This document shows, one piece after another, positions 6,404 to 12,747 of a stretch of 12,747 bases of DNA. How positions within the stretch are numbered: position 1 is the first letter of the stretch; each line of letters begins with the position of its first letter. The notes beneath the pieces were generated by a model. The model did no database searches. It was not told the origin of the DNA and saw nothing but the letters and a program-made list of their open reading frames with translations. The position numbers and the translations under genes were made by a program. This stretch comes from Verrucomicrobiia bacterium (GTDB lineage Bacteria; Verrucomicrobiota; Verrucomicrobiia; Limisphaerales; DTLC01), in assembly GCA_025061935.1 (NCBI GenBank), contig JANWZY010000061.1, forward strand, positions 1-12,747, given 5' to 3'.

Positions 6404-7743
6404 TTCGGCTCGGTTACCTTGCCTCTGCGGATTCGCCTGCCGTCGTCGAGGTCGCGACTAATTGCCTTGTACCCGCCCGAAACGATTTCCTGCCCCTCTT
6501 CCAGTCCCTCGACGATCTCCCAGTAGGTTCCATCGCTGATGCCGAGTTTGACCGGCACCATTTTGACCCGGTCGCCGTTGACGACGAAAACCACCTCTTG
6601 CGGCTTGGCAACGCCCTTGAAATTAGCCGCTTGTACAGGGTCATTCGTCCGGGCCGGACTGGTCAGCGCCCCCGGCGAGTTCGCCGCATGTGCACGCGCG
6701 GTCGAACCTGTATCCGCCGAGCTTTCCCGGGAAACCTTGAGCATGCGCGTGGTCACACTGGCCAGGGGTACACTGAGTACGTTTGTCCGGTACCGAGTTT
6801 CAATTTCGGCGCTGACGGACATGCCCGGCCGAAATGCTTCCTTTTCGGTAATGCGAATCCTGACCTCGAACCTGGCTATGTCTTGCGATTGGCTCGAAGC
6901 GAGTCCGGCTTGGAGCCCGGACGCGCGAGGCGCGTTCGACACCTCAGTGACAACACCCGTGAATTTTCGGCCTTTGAACGCGTCAACCTCGAGGCTCGCT
7001 TTCTGGCCGGGCGAAATCAACACAACGTCCGTTTCACCCACCTCGACCCGCGCCTCCATCTCGTCAAGATTCGCTATGGTCATTATCTCGGTGCCGAGGT
7101 TGAAAGATGTGCCAAGCACGCGCTCGCCAATTTGTGAGCGCAGCCGCGTTATGGTGCCATCCATGGGCGAAAGTATGGTCGTCTTGTTCAGGTCTTCGGT
7201 CGCCTTATCCAACCCGAATTTGGCTTGGTCGGCCTGATGAACCGCCATCTGGTACCTCAACTTCGCCGCTTCGTAAGCAGTTTTGTATTCCAAGAACAGC
7301 GACTCGGACACGAGCTTGTTGTTGAACAGCTCGAGGTTACGTTTGTACTCGGCCTCGGCTTTCTCAAGCTCGGCCCGCGCAAGCGTCATGCTGGCCAGAG
7401 CCGATTTGTAATTCGCTTCGGCTGAGTTCCGCGTCGCGATATAAGCGTCGGGCTTGATCTGTACCAACAGGTCGCCCTTTTTGACTCTTTGCCCCTCCTT
7501 CACAGGCAACGCGACAATTTCACCCGCCACTTCAGGACTGATAACAACCTGCACAACGGGCTGGATTTTGCCGTTGGCCGAGACCACCTCCGTCAGGTCG
7601 CGGCGCGCCACTCGATCGGTTTGGACAACAATGAACGGCTCGCGTTCCCTGAACACGGCCAGCGACGCGAGCGCGGCAATGCTGAGGCAAATAAGCCCAA
7701 GCACAACTATTTTGCGGCGTTTGGTTCGGTTCGCGGTCTGCAT
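6400..7743 (-). CDS. HlyD/MacA-type periplasmic membrane-fusion protein
   Basis: This 447-residue adaptor has a basic N-terminus, a single membrane anchor (about 12-30), and a biotinyl-lipoyl-like half motif VVISPEVAGEIVALPVKEG with GDLLVQI (about 66-96). An alanine and glutamate-rich coiled-coil hairpin (about 105-188), the second lipoyl half (ILSPMDGTI, about 190-198) and beta-barrel domains follow. The RND/MacA-type membrane-proximal part carries an unusual low-complexity insertion rich in Ser, Ala and Thr (about 336-381). It should link the inner-membrane ABC complex to an outer-membrane channel that is not encoded here. ATG 7743 has GGAGG only three bases upstream; GTG 7764 is an alternative adding seven residues. 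It overlaps the ATPase gene by ATGA and lies 106 bases after the Yip1-domain gene. Confidence 0.92.
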   Translation of the reverse strand: MQTANRTKRRKIVVLGLICLSIAALASLAVFREREPFIVVQTDRVARRDLTEVVSANGKIQPVVQVVISPEVAGEIVALPVKEGQRVKKGDLLVQIKPDAYIATRNSAEANYKSALASMTLARAELEKAEAEYKRNLELFNNKLVSESLFLEYKTAYEAAKLRYQMAVHQADQAKFGLDKATEDLNKTTILSPMDGTITRLRSQIGERVLGTSFNLGTEIMTIANLDEMEARVEVGETDVVLISPGQKASLEVDAFKGRKFTGVVTEVSNAPRASGLQAGLASSQSQDIARFEVRIRITEKEAFRPGMSVSAEIETRYRTNVLSVPLASVTTRMLKVSRESSADTGSTARAHAANSPGALTSPARTNDPVQAANFKGVAKPQEVVFVVNGDRVKMVPVKLGISDGTYWEIVEGLEEGQEIVSGGYKAISRDLDDGRRIRRGKVTEPK

Positions 7744-7807
7744 CAGCCTCCAGTATTTAAACACTCCAGCCCCGGAAATAGTTTCGGGCAGACTAAATGC
7801 GAGTCAG

Positions 7808-7841
7808 AAGGTAACCGGTTCGGGCAACCAACCGGCACCTT
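7808..7841. other. Two-part hairpin between the Yip1 and adaptor genes
   Basis: AAGGT (7808-7812) pairs with ACCTT (7837-7841), and CCGGTT (7815-7820) pairs with AACCGG (7830-7835). The two stems are separated by a 2/1 internal loop and capped by a 9-base loop, giving 11 base pairs in total. It begins eight bases after the TGA of the minus-strand Yip1-domain gene. No T-run follows on either strand, so it is not a standard intrinsic terminator. An mRNA-stabilising or processing hairpin, or an operator, is possible. Confidence 0.55.
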
Positions 7842-7849
7842 AACATTCG

Positions 7850-8638
7850 TCATTTCGAAACGACTGGGCGCAATCCGAGGCCTATGCCAATAAAAAGTCC
7901 ATTGTAACATATCCAAATCCCAAACGCCCATAACGCGGCATTAACAAAGCGCACACCTGCGAGCCTGGCCAATCCGATCGCTTTAACTGCAACGGCCCAC
8001 AGAATCATCAGGTTCAACGTGCTCAACACCCAGTGCAGCGCGTTTCCCGGGTTAAGCTGCCCGATCAACAACGCCGCGCTCGGCGACGCAAAAACGTTGT
8101 CCAAGCCGAGCACCAACAACGCGCGGACAATCGGCTCGAGCACAAGCACGGTGTTCGCCAACCCAGCGGCTTCGACCGCTTTCATAAAGCCCGCCCTGCC
8201 GTCCATAACCCGCACACCAAGCCAGATGATTAACCCCCAGCCGAATGGCGAAACGAACGCACCAAAAATTGGCCAAACTATCATGCCCATCGTCGCTCCC
8301 CGAACAGCCAACTTCGCCGCGCCTTCGCGCGCGGCCGCCGCTTCGGCTGCCGGTATCCTGCCAGCTTGCACCTGCTGCTCGAGCGCTTGCTCCGCCAACT
8401 GCCCGTACTGCTGCCGAACCGATTCGCTCGAAATCAGCATAGCCGCCGCAAGCCAGCTAGCCAAAATGAACAATACCGCAGGCACGATCCAATTCGCGTG
8501 CCTAACCGGCGCAGCCCGGATTTCGTCAAAAACCTCGCCGGGCGCAGCAAACACGTTCGCCAACCTGCTCAGCAATGCCGAGGCCGGCTGCGGCCCCTCC
8601 GCCAAAGGCGGTTCATCGTCTTCTCGGAGCGTTCCCAT
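7850..8638 (-). CDS. Yip1-domain integral membrane protein
   Basis: This 262-residue protein has a hydrophilic N-terminus with the typical lead-in of bacterial Yip1-domain proteins (LANVFAAPGEVFDEI, about 26-40). Five membrane segments follow, roughly 48-69, 114-143, 160-180, 200-225 and 232-256, the usual number for the domain. Between the first two lies a charged, Gln and Ala-rich stretch (about 72-112). The role of bacterial Yip1 proteins is not established. Genes of this kind sit beside MacAB-like exporters in other genomes as I recall, but I could not check this. ATG 8638 is preceded by AAGGA at a four-base spacing; the 28-codon upstream extension of the frame is not membrane-like and lacks support. 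It is the first gene of the minus-strand exporter locus, though a hairpin and 106 bases separate it from the adaptor. Confidence 0.78.
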   Translation of the reverse strand: MGTLREDDEPPLAEGPQPASALLSRLANVFAAPGEVFDEIRAAPVRHANWIVPAVLFILASWLAAAMLISSESVRQQYGQLAEQALEQQVQAGRIPAAEAAAAREGAAKLAVRGATMGMIVWPIFGAFVSPFGWGLIIWLGVRVMDGRAGFMKAVEAAGLANTVLVLEPIVRALLVLGLDNVFASPSAALLIGQLNPGNALHWVLSTLNLMILWAVAVKAIGLARLAGVRFVNAALWAFGIWICYNGLFIGIGLGLRPVVSK

Positions 8639-8832
8639 TGGTTCCTTCTCGCTGCGTCGTGCGCACTTTCCGATTCCGCATGCATTTCGACTTGGCAACA
8701 CCGTACGAGCGCACCGGAACAAAAACCCGTGTCAGGCCGCAGCCTGCGTTAGCTGCGCTCAAATGTCCAGCACGGAACCCGCGGTTTTCCGAAGGAACAT
8801 GAAACCGCTTGGCCCGGATATTTCGCAGTCAT

Positions 8833-8863
8833 TTCACCAGCGCCCAAGCACCAGCCTGGTGAA
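8833..8863. repeat. Inverted repeat, 8-base arms, with nested palindrome
   Basis: TTCACCAG (8833-8840) is perfectly complementary to CTGGTGAA (8856-8863) across 15 bases. The loop ends in a second CACCAG (8849-8854), so the right arm can also pair locally as CACCAG-C-CTGGTG. The three related hexamers could be operator half-sites or alternative hairpins. It lies about 200 bases upstream of the minus-strand Yip1 gene. Confidence 0.6.
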
Positions 8864-9044
8864 GACCGCACAGTCCACCCACGGAGCCGCTTCGGTCGCT
8901 TCGCCCACGCGCTATAGGCCACAATCAACTCCCCGAGCTGGCAATAGATGAAATTCGATCCTACCGGCACGGAGCTTTGTCCTAGCGCACATTCATTTGG
9001 CTACGTAGCACAGGACCGCATAAATCGCTCCTTTACTGCGTACC

Positions 9045-9056
9045 GCGGCGCGCCGC
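9045..9056. repeat. Perfect 12-base palindrome
   Basis: GCGGCGCGCCGC reads the same on both strands. In a GC-rich genome such a palindrome is not very improbable, so its meaning is uncertain. It lies mid-way in the gene-free interval. Confidence 0.5.
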
Positions 9057-9405
9057 AACGCCCGCTGGCACCTTAGCAGAACAGCGCAAAAAGCCTGGAA
9101 CTCGGTACGGAAGCGCCACTGACACGCCATTGCAGGTGCGCAACGTTAAGAACCACGCGGCGTCTTCGCCCATTTGGCTTCGCGCACACCAGCGGTCCCG
9201 TAACCTTATCGCTGGCTCATTCGCCGTAGCATTGGTCACTACTATTTGAACCACAAGTGCGCCGAACCGAACCACTGCCATACCAGCCTCCGAAGCCCCA
9301 GGAGCACACGTACCAACACGCTCAGGTGCAACCACTCGCGATTCTTCACGATATGGTTGATCCTGCTCTCAACGCTGCCGAAAGCGGGTCAGGCCCGGCC
9401 ATCAA

Positions 9406-9431
9406 ATCCCAGGTACTACATCCTGGGGGAT
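9406..9431. repeat. Inverted repeat, possible hairpin
   Basis: CCCAGG (9408-9413) pairs perfectly with CCTGGG (9422-9427) over an 8-base loop. AT at 9406-9407 can extend the stem with AT at 9430-9431 if the two G residues at 9428-9429 bulge out. It is about 200 bases upstream of rmlA. No T-run follows on the plus strand. Confidence 0.5.
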
Positions 9432-9592
9432 ACTCGACACGGATCAGTTATACCAACCACCACAGCCTGTAGTCCGTGAAAACCAAAATGCGCAAAGCCG
9501 TGTCAGAACGCGGGCAGAGGCAAAGATCGCCGAGGCAAATTTAGAGAGGCCTTCGCATACGCGCCCCGTCGAAGTCTCGCCCCACAAACTTA

Positions 9593-9620
9593 CTGGCAAA
9601 AGTATGGCTGTTCGCATAAT
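9593..9620 (+). promoter_or_regulatory. Candidate promoter almost adjacent to the rmlA start
   Basis: CTGGCA (9593-9598, four of six matches to TTGACA) and CATAAT (9615-9620, five of six matches to TATAAT) are 16 bases apart. A transcript would begin near 9627-9628, only about five bases before the rmlA ATG. This fits the absence of a Shine-Dalgarno there, implying a nearly leaderless mRNA. Single hexamer pairs like this do arise by chance. Confidence 0.4.
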
Positions 9621-9632
9621 CTCTCCTAGCAT

Positions 9633-10517
9633 ATGAAGGGCATCATTTTGGCAGGCGGCGCAGGATCGCGGCTGTACCCGCTCACGCTTGTTGCTAGCAA
9701 ACAACTCCAACCGGTGTATGACAAACCGATGGTGTACTACCCACTAACGCTGCTCATCGCAGGCGGAATTAGGGAATTCTGTCTTATCTCGACGCCGAAT
9801 GATTTGCCACGGTTCAAACAGCTTTTGGGAGACGGAAGCAAATGGGGCTTGAGCATCGAGTACCGCGAGCAACCACGTCCCGAAGGCATCGCACAAGCAT
9901 TTATCATTGCCGAATCATTCATCGGACACGACAACGTGGCGTTAATCCTGGGCGACAACATTTTTTCTGGCACGGACATCTTTTCCCGCGCAATCGCCGA
10001 GTTCACCAGCGGCGCAACCATATTTGCTTACCATGTCCGTGACCCGGAGCGGTACGGAGTGGTCGAGTTCGACGAGACCGGCCGCGCCATTTCGATCGAA
10101 GAGAAACCGAAACAACCGCGGAGCAACTACGCGGTGCCAGGGCTATACATTTACGACAGCCAGGTCATCGGCATCGCGAAATCGCTTAAGCCATCCGCAC
10201 GCGGCGAGCTGGAAATCACAGACGTCAACAAGGCATACCTCCAGCGGGGGCAATTGCGCGTGTACAGGCTCAGCCGCGGCGTTGCGTGGCTGGACGCAGG
10301 CACTAGCACAAGCTTACACGAGGCCTCTGCATATGTGCAGACAATCGAAAAACGCCAGGGGGTCAAACTCGGATGCCCTGAAGAAGCCGCGTACAGACGC
10401 GGGTTTATCACGCTTGCGCAACTGGAAGCACTAGCCTCACAGATGCCGAACTGCGAGTACCGAGATTACATATTGGACGTAGTCGCCGAGGCGAAACGTC
10501 TTCGCGACCAGGTCTAA
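9633..10517 (+). CDS. rmlA: Glucose-1-phosphate thymidylyltransferase
   Basis: The enzyme joins glucose-1-phosphate and dTTP to form dTDP-glucose, the first step of dTDP-L-rhamnose synthesis, in the cytoplasm. The 294 residues match the usual short RmlA length. Visible are the nucleotide-binding start KGIILAGGAGSRLYP (2-15), KQLQPVYDKPM (23-33), GIAQA (85-89), the metal and substrate LGDN (106-109), EEKP (156-159), ELEITD (192-197) and WLDAGT (219-224). The usual GGSGTRLYP is GGAGSRLYP here, a conservative change. No Shine-Dalgarno precedes the ATG at 9633, and a promoter-like pair sits just upstream. The rmlC start follows the stop after five bases, so the two form an operon; rmlB and rmlD are not in the window. 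Confidence 0.96.
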   Translation: MKGIILAGGAGSRLYPLTLVASKQLQPVYDKPMVYYPLTLLIAGGIREFCLISTPNDLPRFKQLLGDGSKWGLSIEYREQPRPEGIAQAFIIAESFIGHDNVALILGDNIFSGTDIFSRAIAEFTSGATIFAYHVRDPERYGVVEFDETGRAISIEEKPKQPRSNYAVPGLYIYDSQVIGIAKSLKPSARGELEITDVNKAYLQRGQLRVYRLSRGVAWLDAGTSTSLHEASAYVQTIEKRQGVKLGCPEEAAYRRGFITLAQLEALASQMPNCEYRDYILDVVAEAKRLRDQV

Positions 10518-10522
10518 TCGCC

Positions 10523-11071
10523 ATGCAGGTAATCAAATGCGAGCTCGATGGATTGCTATTAATCGTGCCTGACGCTTACGCCGACGCGCGCGGTTATTTC
10601 CTAGAAACGTGGCACCAGCGTAGGTACGCCGCGCACGGCATAGACTGGCAATTTGTGCAAGATAACTTGTCGTTTTCGCGCCGCGGTGTGCTCCGCGGCC
10701 TGCATTTCCAGAACCCGACACCTCAAGGCAAGTTGGTCTCGATCCTGCACGGGGAGGTCTTCGATGTAGCTGTGGACATACGGCGTAGCTCACCAACGTT
10801 CAAGCGGTGGCAAGGGTTCATCCTGTCCGCAGAAAACAAGCATCAACTTTTCATTCCGCCGGGATTCGCGCACGGGTTCGTCGTGTTGAGCGAGACCGCC
10901 CTGTGCAGTTACAAGTGCACCGATTTCTACTCTCAAAAGAACGAGCTGACCATACGCTGGAACGATCCCGAACTGGGGATCAACTGGCCGGTCACGAACC
11001 CGATCCTATCAACCAAGGACGCTACAGCGCCGTTGTTGTGTGAGCTACCCCCCGACCGACTCTTCCCTTAA
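10523..11071 (+). CDS. rmlC: dTDP-4-dehydrorhamnose 3,5-epimerase
   Basis: The enzyme epimerises dTDP-4-keto-6-deoxyglucose at C3 and C5, the third step to dTDP-L-rhamnose, as a cupin-fold dimer. The 182 residues are the normal length. Visible are DARGYFLETW (21-30), the active-site stretch GVLRGLHFQ (55-63) with H61 as the likely catalytic base, KLVSILHGEVFDVAVDIR (70-87), IPPGFAHGF (111-119), YKCTDFY (130-136, Y130 being the likely catalytic tyrosine) and WNDPELGINWP (146-156), with D166 in STKDA as the likely partner of the base. Residue roles are assigned by family analogy. It begins five bases after rmlA; AGG lies 13 bases before the ATG, so translation may rely on coupling. I saw no convincing terminator in the 87 bases before the convergent gene. 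Confidence 0.95.
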   Translation: MQVIKCELDGLLLIVPDAYADARGYFLETWHQRRYAAHGIDWQFVQDNLSFSRRGVLRGLHFQNPTPQGKLVSILHGEVFDVAVDIRRSSPTFKRWQGFILSAENKHQLFIPPGFAHGFVVLSETALCSYKCTDFYSQKNELTIRWNDPELGINWPVTNPILSTKDATAPLLCELPPDRLFP

Positions 11072-11158
11072 TAAACCCGGATCGGAGCTAGCCTGGCGCG
11101 AAAAAAATCCTCACCCTAGAAGCGCAAAACGATCGGACAACTCCCCACGGTACCCCAG

Positions 11159-12313
11159 CTAAACCGCGCGCTCGTAAATCCTGTACCGCCTGTAAACGCG
11201 GCCGCCGAAAAATTCCATCAGGCGTACCATTGGCTCATTGTCCTCCAGTACCCAGGAAGCCTCAGCCTCGGTTATGCCAGCAGCTATGCCAACTTTGAAG
11301 CCTTCGCTCAGCATCGCCCCTTCCAGCCCGCGTCCGCGCCAATCCGCTCGCACGCCCAAAATCAACACCCGGCATCTGGTAGGCGTCTTCAACCCCAACA
11401 GATACGGGATCACCTTGACAATGCGCCAGGTCAACAATCTCCCGCGTAACGGGCGCAGCACAATGTTAAAGTCGGGCAGCGCCAGCATGAACCCCACCGG
11501 CTCGTCCCCCACTTCAGCGAGCCAGACCAGCCCTTCCATAAAAATCGGTTTCAGCCGGTGCGCCAGAAAGTTTATCTCCGCGTCCGTCATCGGCACAAAC
11601 CCCCAATTCCGTTCCCACGCCGAGTTGTACACCTTTTTTATTTTAGCCAAATCAGCAGCCAAAGTGGCGCGCTTGACCGGCTTAAGCCGCACCTCCGGGT
11701 ACCGCTGGCGCACCTTGGCGGCTATGCGGTCGAGCCGCGCTAACGGACACCGCGCCACATCGACATAAAAAGCCAATAAATCCTTGGCTTTTGTGAACCC
11801 GGCGGCTGTTATCAGCTCGGCGTAATACGCAGGGTTGTACGGCATCATGAAAGTGGGGGGATCATTGCCGCCATCGAATAACAATCCGCAAGTCTCGTTT
11901 GTCGAAGGGTTCATCGGCCCTAGCACGCGCCGCATGCCGTTCTGACGTGCCCAGTCAACCACGGACTCGAAAAGCGCACGACCCACCCCGAGGTCATTCA
12001 CCGACTCGAAGAAACCGAAAAAGGCCGCCGCATCATTGTGAAACGTGTTGTGAGTACGATCAATTATGCCCGCCACGCGGCCTAGGTCACGGCCCTGCCG
12101 CACTGCAACCCACAAGCGCATTTCCGCGTGCTCGAAAAACGGATTCGAGTCAGACAAAACTTTTCTCGCGTCAATTAACAAAGGCGCAACCCAGTTCGGG
12201 TCGTAACGATAAATGCTGTACGGCACGCGCAGGAAGCGGCGTAACTCAGGCCCTTGCCGGGACAACGGCACAATCTTGATGTCCCCACTGTTTGGTTGCG
12301 TGGCCGCAGTCAT
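11159..12313 (-). CDS. YghO-like GNAT-fold protein, function unknown
   Basis: This 384-residue protein resembles the YghO family, a poorly characterised group with GNAT acyltransferase-like folds. The N-terminal half holds FLRVPYSIYRYDPNWVAPL (27-45) and an acyl-CoA-like region, GFFESVNDLGVGRALFESVVDWAR (about 100-123), then LGPMNPSTNE (131-140) and MPYNPAYYAELITAAGF (157-173). The C-terminal half has the clearer GNAT motif A, LGVRADWRGRGLEGAML (about 319-335), and ends with EANWEL-like SWVLEDNEPM (353-362). The acetyl-CoA motif R-x-x-G-x-G/A reads RGRGLE, with Glu in the last position, so binding may be altered. ATG 12313 overlaps the TGA of the upstream oxidoreductase gene as ATGA; the longer open frame would run inside that gene. 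Coupling suggests a shared task, but no substrate can be named. Confidence 0.8.
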   Translation of the reverse strand: MTAATQPNSGDIKIVPLSRQGPELRRFLRVPYSIYRYDPNWVAPLLIDARKVLSDSNPFFEHAEMRLWVAVRQGRDLGRVAGIIDRTHNTFHNDAAAFFGFFESVNDLGVGRALFESVVDWARQNGMRRVLGPMNPSTNETCGLLFDGGNDPPTFMMPYNPAYYAELITAAGFTKAKDLLAFYVDVARCPLARLDRIAAKVRQRYPEVRLKPVKRATLAADLAKIKKVYNSAWERNWGFVPMTDAEINFLAHRLKPIFMEGLVWLAEVGDEPVGFMLALPDFNIVLRPLRGRLLTWRIVKVIPYLLGLKTPTRCRVLILGVRADWRGRGLEGAMLSEGFKVGIAAGITEAEASWVLEDNEPMVRLMEFFGGRVYRRYRIYERAV

Positions 12314-12747
12314 GCATCTGGCAATTGCCACGGCGGCCGGTACGGACGGCTGAGCAGTTTCGCTGCCTCTTCGTCCCCTATTATCTGCTCGGCCGCAGGG
12401 TCCCACCTGATCTTGCGGCCGGTCAGAATCGCTATGTTGCCTAAATGGCATACTGTGGCCGAGCGATGACCTGCCACCACATGACCGATCGGCTGCGTCC
12501 GCGCCTTGATCGCGCTAAACCAATTCTCGTGATGATCAGTGCTTACCTGAATATGGGACGCCTTGGGCAGCGCAGCCTCGTCAAGAAGTTCCTCCGGCTC
12601 GGCTTCTATCACACCACGGTTCACATACACTCTACCCTGTTCACCGATAAACTCGACTCCGTGCTTCGCGTCAGTGCTGCACATCACCGTGGTCCCGTCG
12701 GCGTACCTGTAGGTCACCTCGAACCATTCGGGCACCTCGAACCAACG
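12310..12747 (-). CDS. Gfo/Idh/MocA family oxidoreductase, C-terminal part
   Basis: Only the last 145 residues are in the window; the frame is open to the right edge and its N-terminal Rossmann domain lies outside. The codon at 12735, which could be read as a start, is an internal GTG (valine) in a continuous frame. The visible part is the C-terminal alpha/beta substrate domain: a YRYADGTTV strand, GVEFIGEQGRVYVNRG, DHHENWFSAIKARTQPI, and then GHRSATVCHLGNIAILTGR, RKIRWDP and SRPYRPPW. This tail is characteristic, from memory, of the expanded Gfo/Idh/MocA clans in Planctomycetota and Verrucomicrobiota. Such enzymes use NAD(P) to oxidise or reduce sugars or similar compounds; the substrate here is unknown. 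Its stop overlaps the next gene's ATG (ATGA), indicating co-translation. Confidence 0.85.
   Translation of the reverse strand, partial: RWFEVPEWFEVTYRYADGTTVMCSTDAKHGVEFIGEQGRVYVNRGVIEAEPEELLDEAALPKASHIQVSTDHHENWFSAIKARTQPIGHVVAGHRSATVCHLGNIAILTGRKIRWDPAAEQIIGDEEAAKLLSRPYRPPWQLPDA

Larger units (their letters stand above)
8639..9632. other. 994-base interval without a credible gene
   Basis: The interval lies between the divergent Yip1 and rmlA starts. Open frames up to about 100 codons occur on both strands (for example 9033-9335 minus, 9257-9472 plus), but none has a Shine-Dalgarno, domain or membrane pattern I recognise, and they overlap one another. It must contain both promoters; only the rmlA one is suggested. 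Three inverted repeats are listed separately. I saw no tRNA T-loop signature. It could be a decayed gene, a structured RNA or a long regulatory region. Confidence 0.55.

Noticed and set aside
6539..7237. 232-codon open frame on the plus strand
   Set aside because: Antisense to the adaptor gene, whose domains are clear; no independent support.
8019..8951. 310-codon open frame on the plus strand
   Set aside because: Mostly antisense to the Yip1-domain gene, with composition (Ala, Ser, Thr, Pro, Asn) typical of a shadow frame and no recognisable domain.
9255..9275. GGTTCGGTTC on the minus strand as a tRNA T-loop
   Set aside because: The invariant A after the R of TTCRA is missing and no acceptor or anticodon stems can be built around it.
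9033..9335. 100-codon minus-strand frame in the gene-free interval
   Set aside because: No Shine-Dalgarno, no membrane or domain pattern, and it overlaps other equally unsupported frames at 9246-9479.
9257..9472. 71-codon plus-strand frame upstream of rmlA
   Set aside because: Pro, Gln and His-rich sequence without known similarity or Shine-Dalgarno. I considered it a possible gene remnant but have no positive evidence.
12310..12735. Taking 12735 as the start of the oxidoreductase
   Set aside because: The codon is an internal GTG, the frame stays open to the window edge, and the protein would lack its whole NAD-binding domain. The gene is a partial one.

Overview
The window looks like a stretch of chromosome from a moderately GC-rich, Gram-negative, free-living bacterium. 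The C-terminus of the oxidoreductase at the right edge has the tail (GHRS, HLGNIA, RKIRWDP, SRPYRPPW) that I associate with the large Gfo/Idh/MocA expansions of Verrucomicrobiota and Planctomycetota. Together with the split MacAB-type exporter, this makes the PVC superphylum, perhaps a Limisphaera/Pedosphaera-like verrucomicrobium, my best guess. This is inference from remembered family resemblance, not from a search.

Layout. (a) 1-3145: two divergently transcribed radical SAM genes. One is a SPASM/twitch-like enzyme of unknown substrate on the minus strand (177-1361). The other is a PflX/COG1313-type activase-like protein on the plus strand (1721-2773). They share a 359-base intergenic region carrying a 12-base tandem repeat. 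A 53-residue two-helix membrane protein follows the second gene. (b) 3146-8638: a minus-strand exporter locus. In transcription order it holds a Yip1-domain membrane protein, a HlyD/MacA membrane-fusion protein, a MacB-type ATPase and two paralogous FtsX/MacB-type permeases. Three of these four exporter genes are joined by 4-base ATGA overlaps or short gaps. A strong two-part hairpin separates the Yip1 gene from the exporter genes. (c) 8639-9632: almost 1 kb with no credible gene but several inverted repeats. (d) 9633-11071: rmlA and rmlC, enzymes of dTDP-L-rhamnose synthesis, on the plus strand. The rmlA start has no Shine-Dalgarno and a promoter-like pair almost on top of it. (e) 11159-12747: on the minus strand, the C-terminal part of a Gfo/Idh/MocA oxidoreductase coupled by ATGA to a YghO-like GNAT protein.

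How the genes work together. The exporter genes should form one tripartite-type inner-membrane complex: separate ATPase, two different permeases instead of the fused MacB homodimer, and a periplasmic adaptor. The outer-membrane partner is not encoded here. RmlA and RmlC supply the first and third steps of dTDP-rhamnose synthesis; RmlB and RmlD must be elsewhere. The oxidoreductase and GNAT protein are probably co-translated, but their substrates are unknown.

I see no RNA genes, CRISPR arrays, insertion sequences or phage genes. I do not see a clearly novel system. The points most worth a second look are the radical SAM pair with the adjacent small membrane protein, the hairpin inside the exporter locus, the large gene-free interval and the coupled oxidoreductase-GNAT pair.
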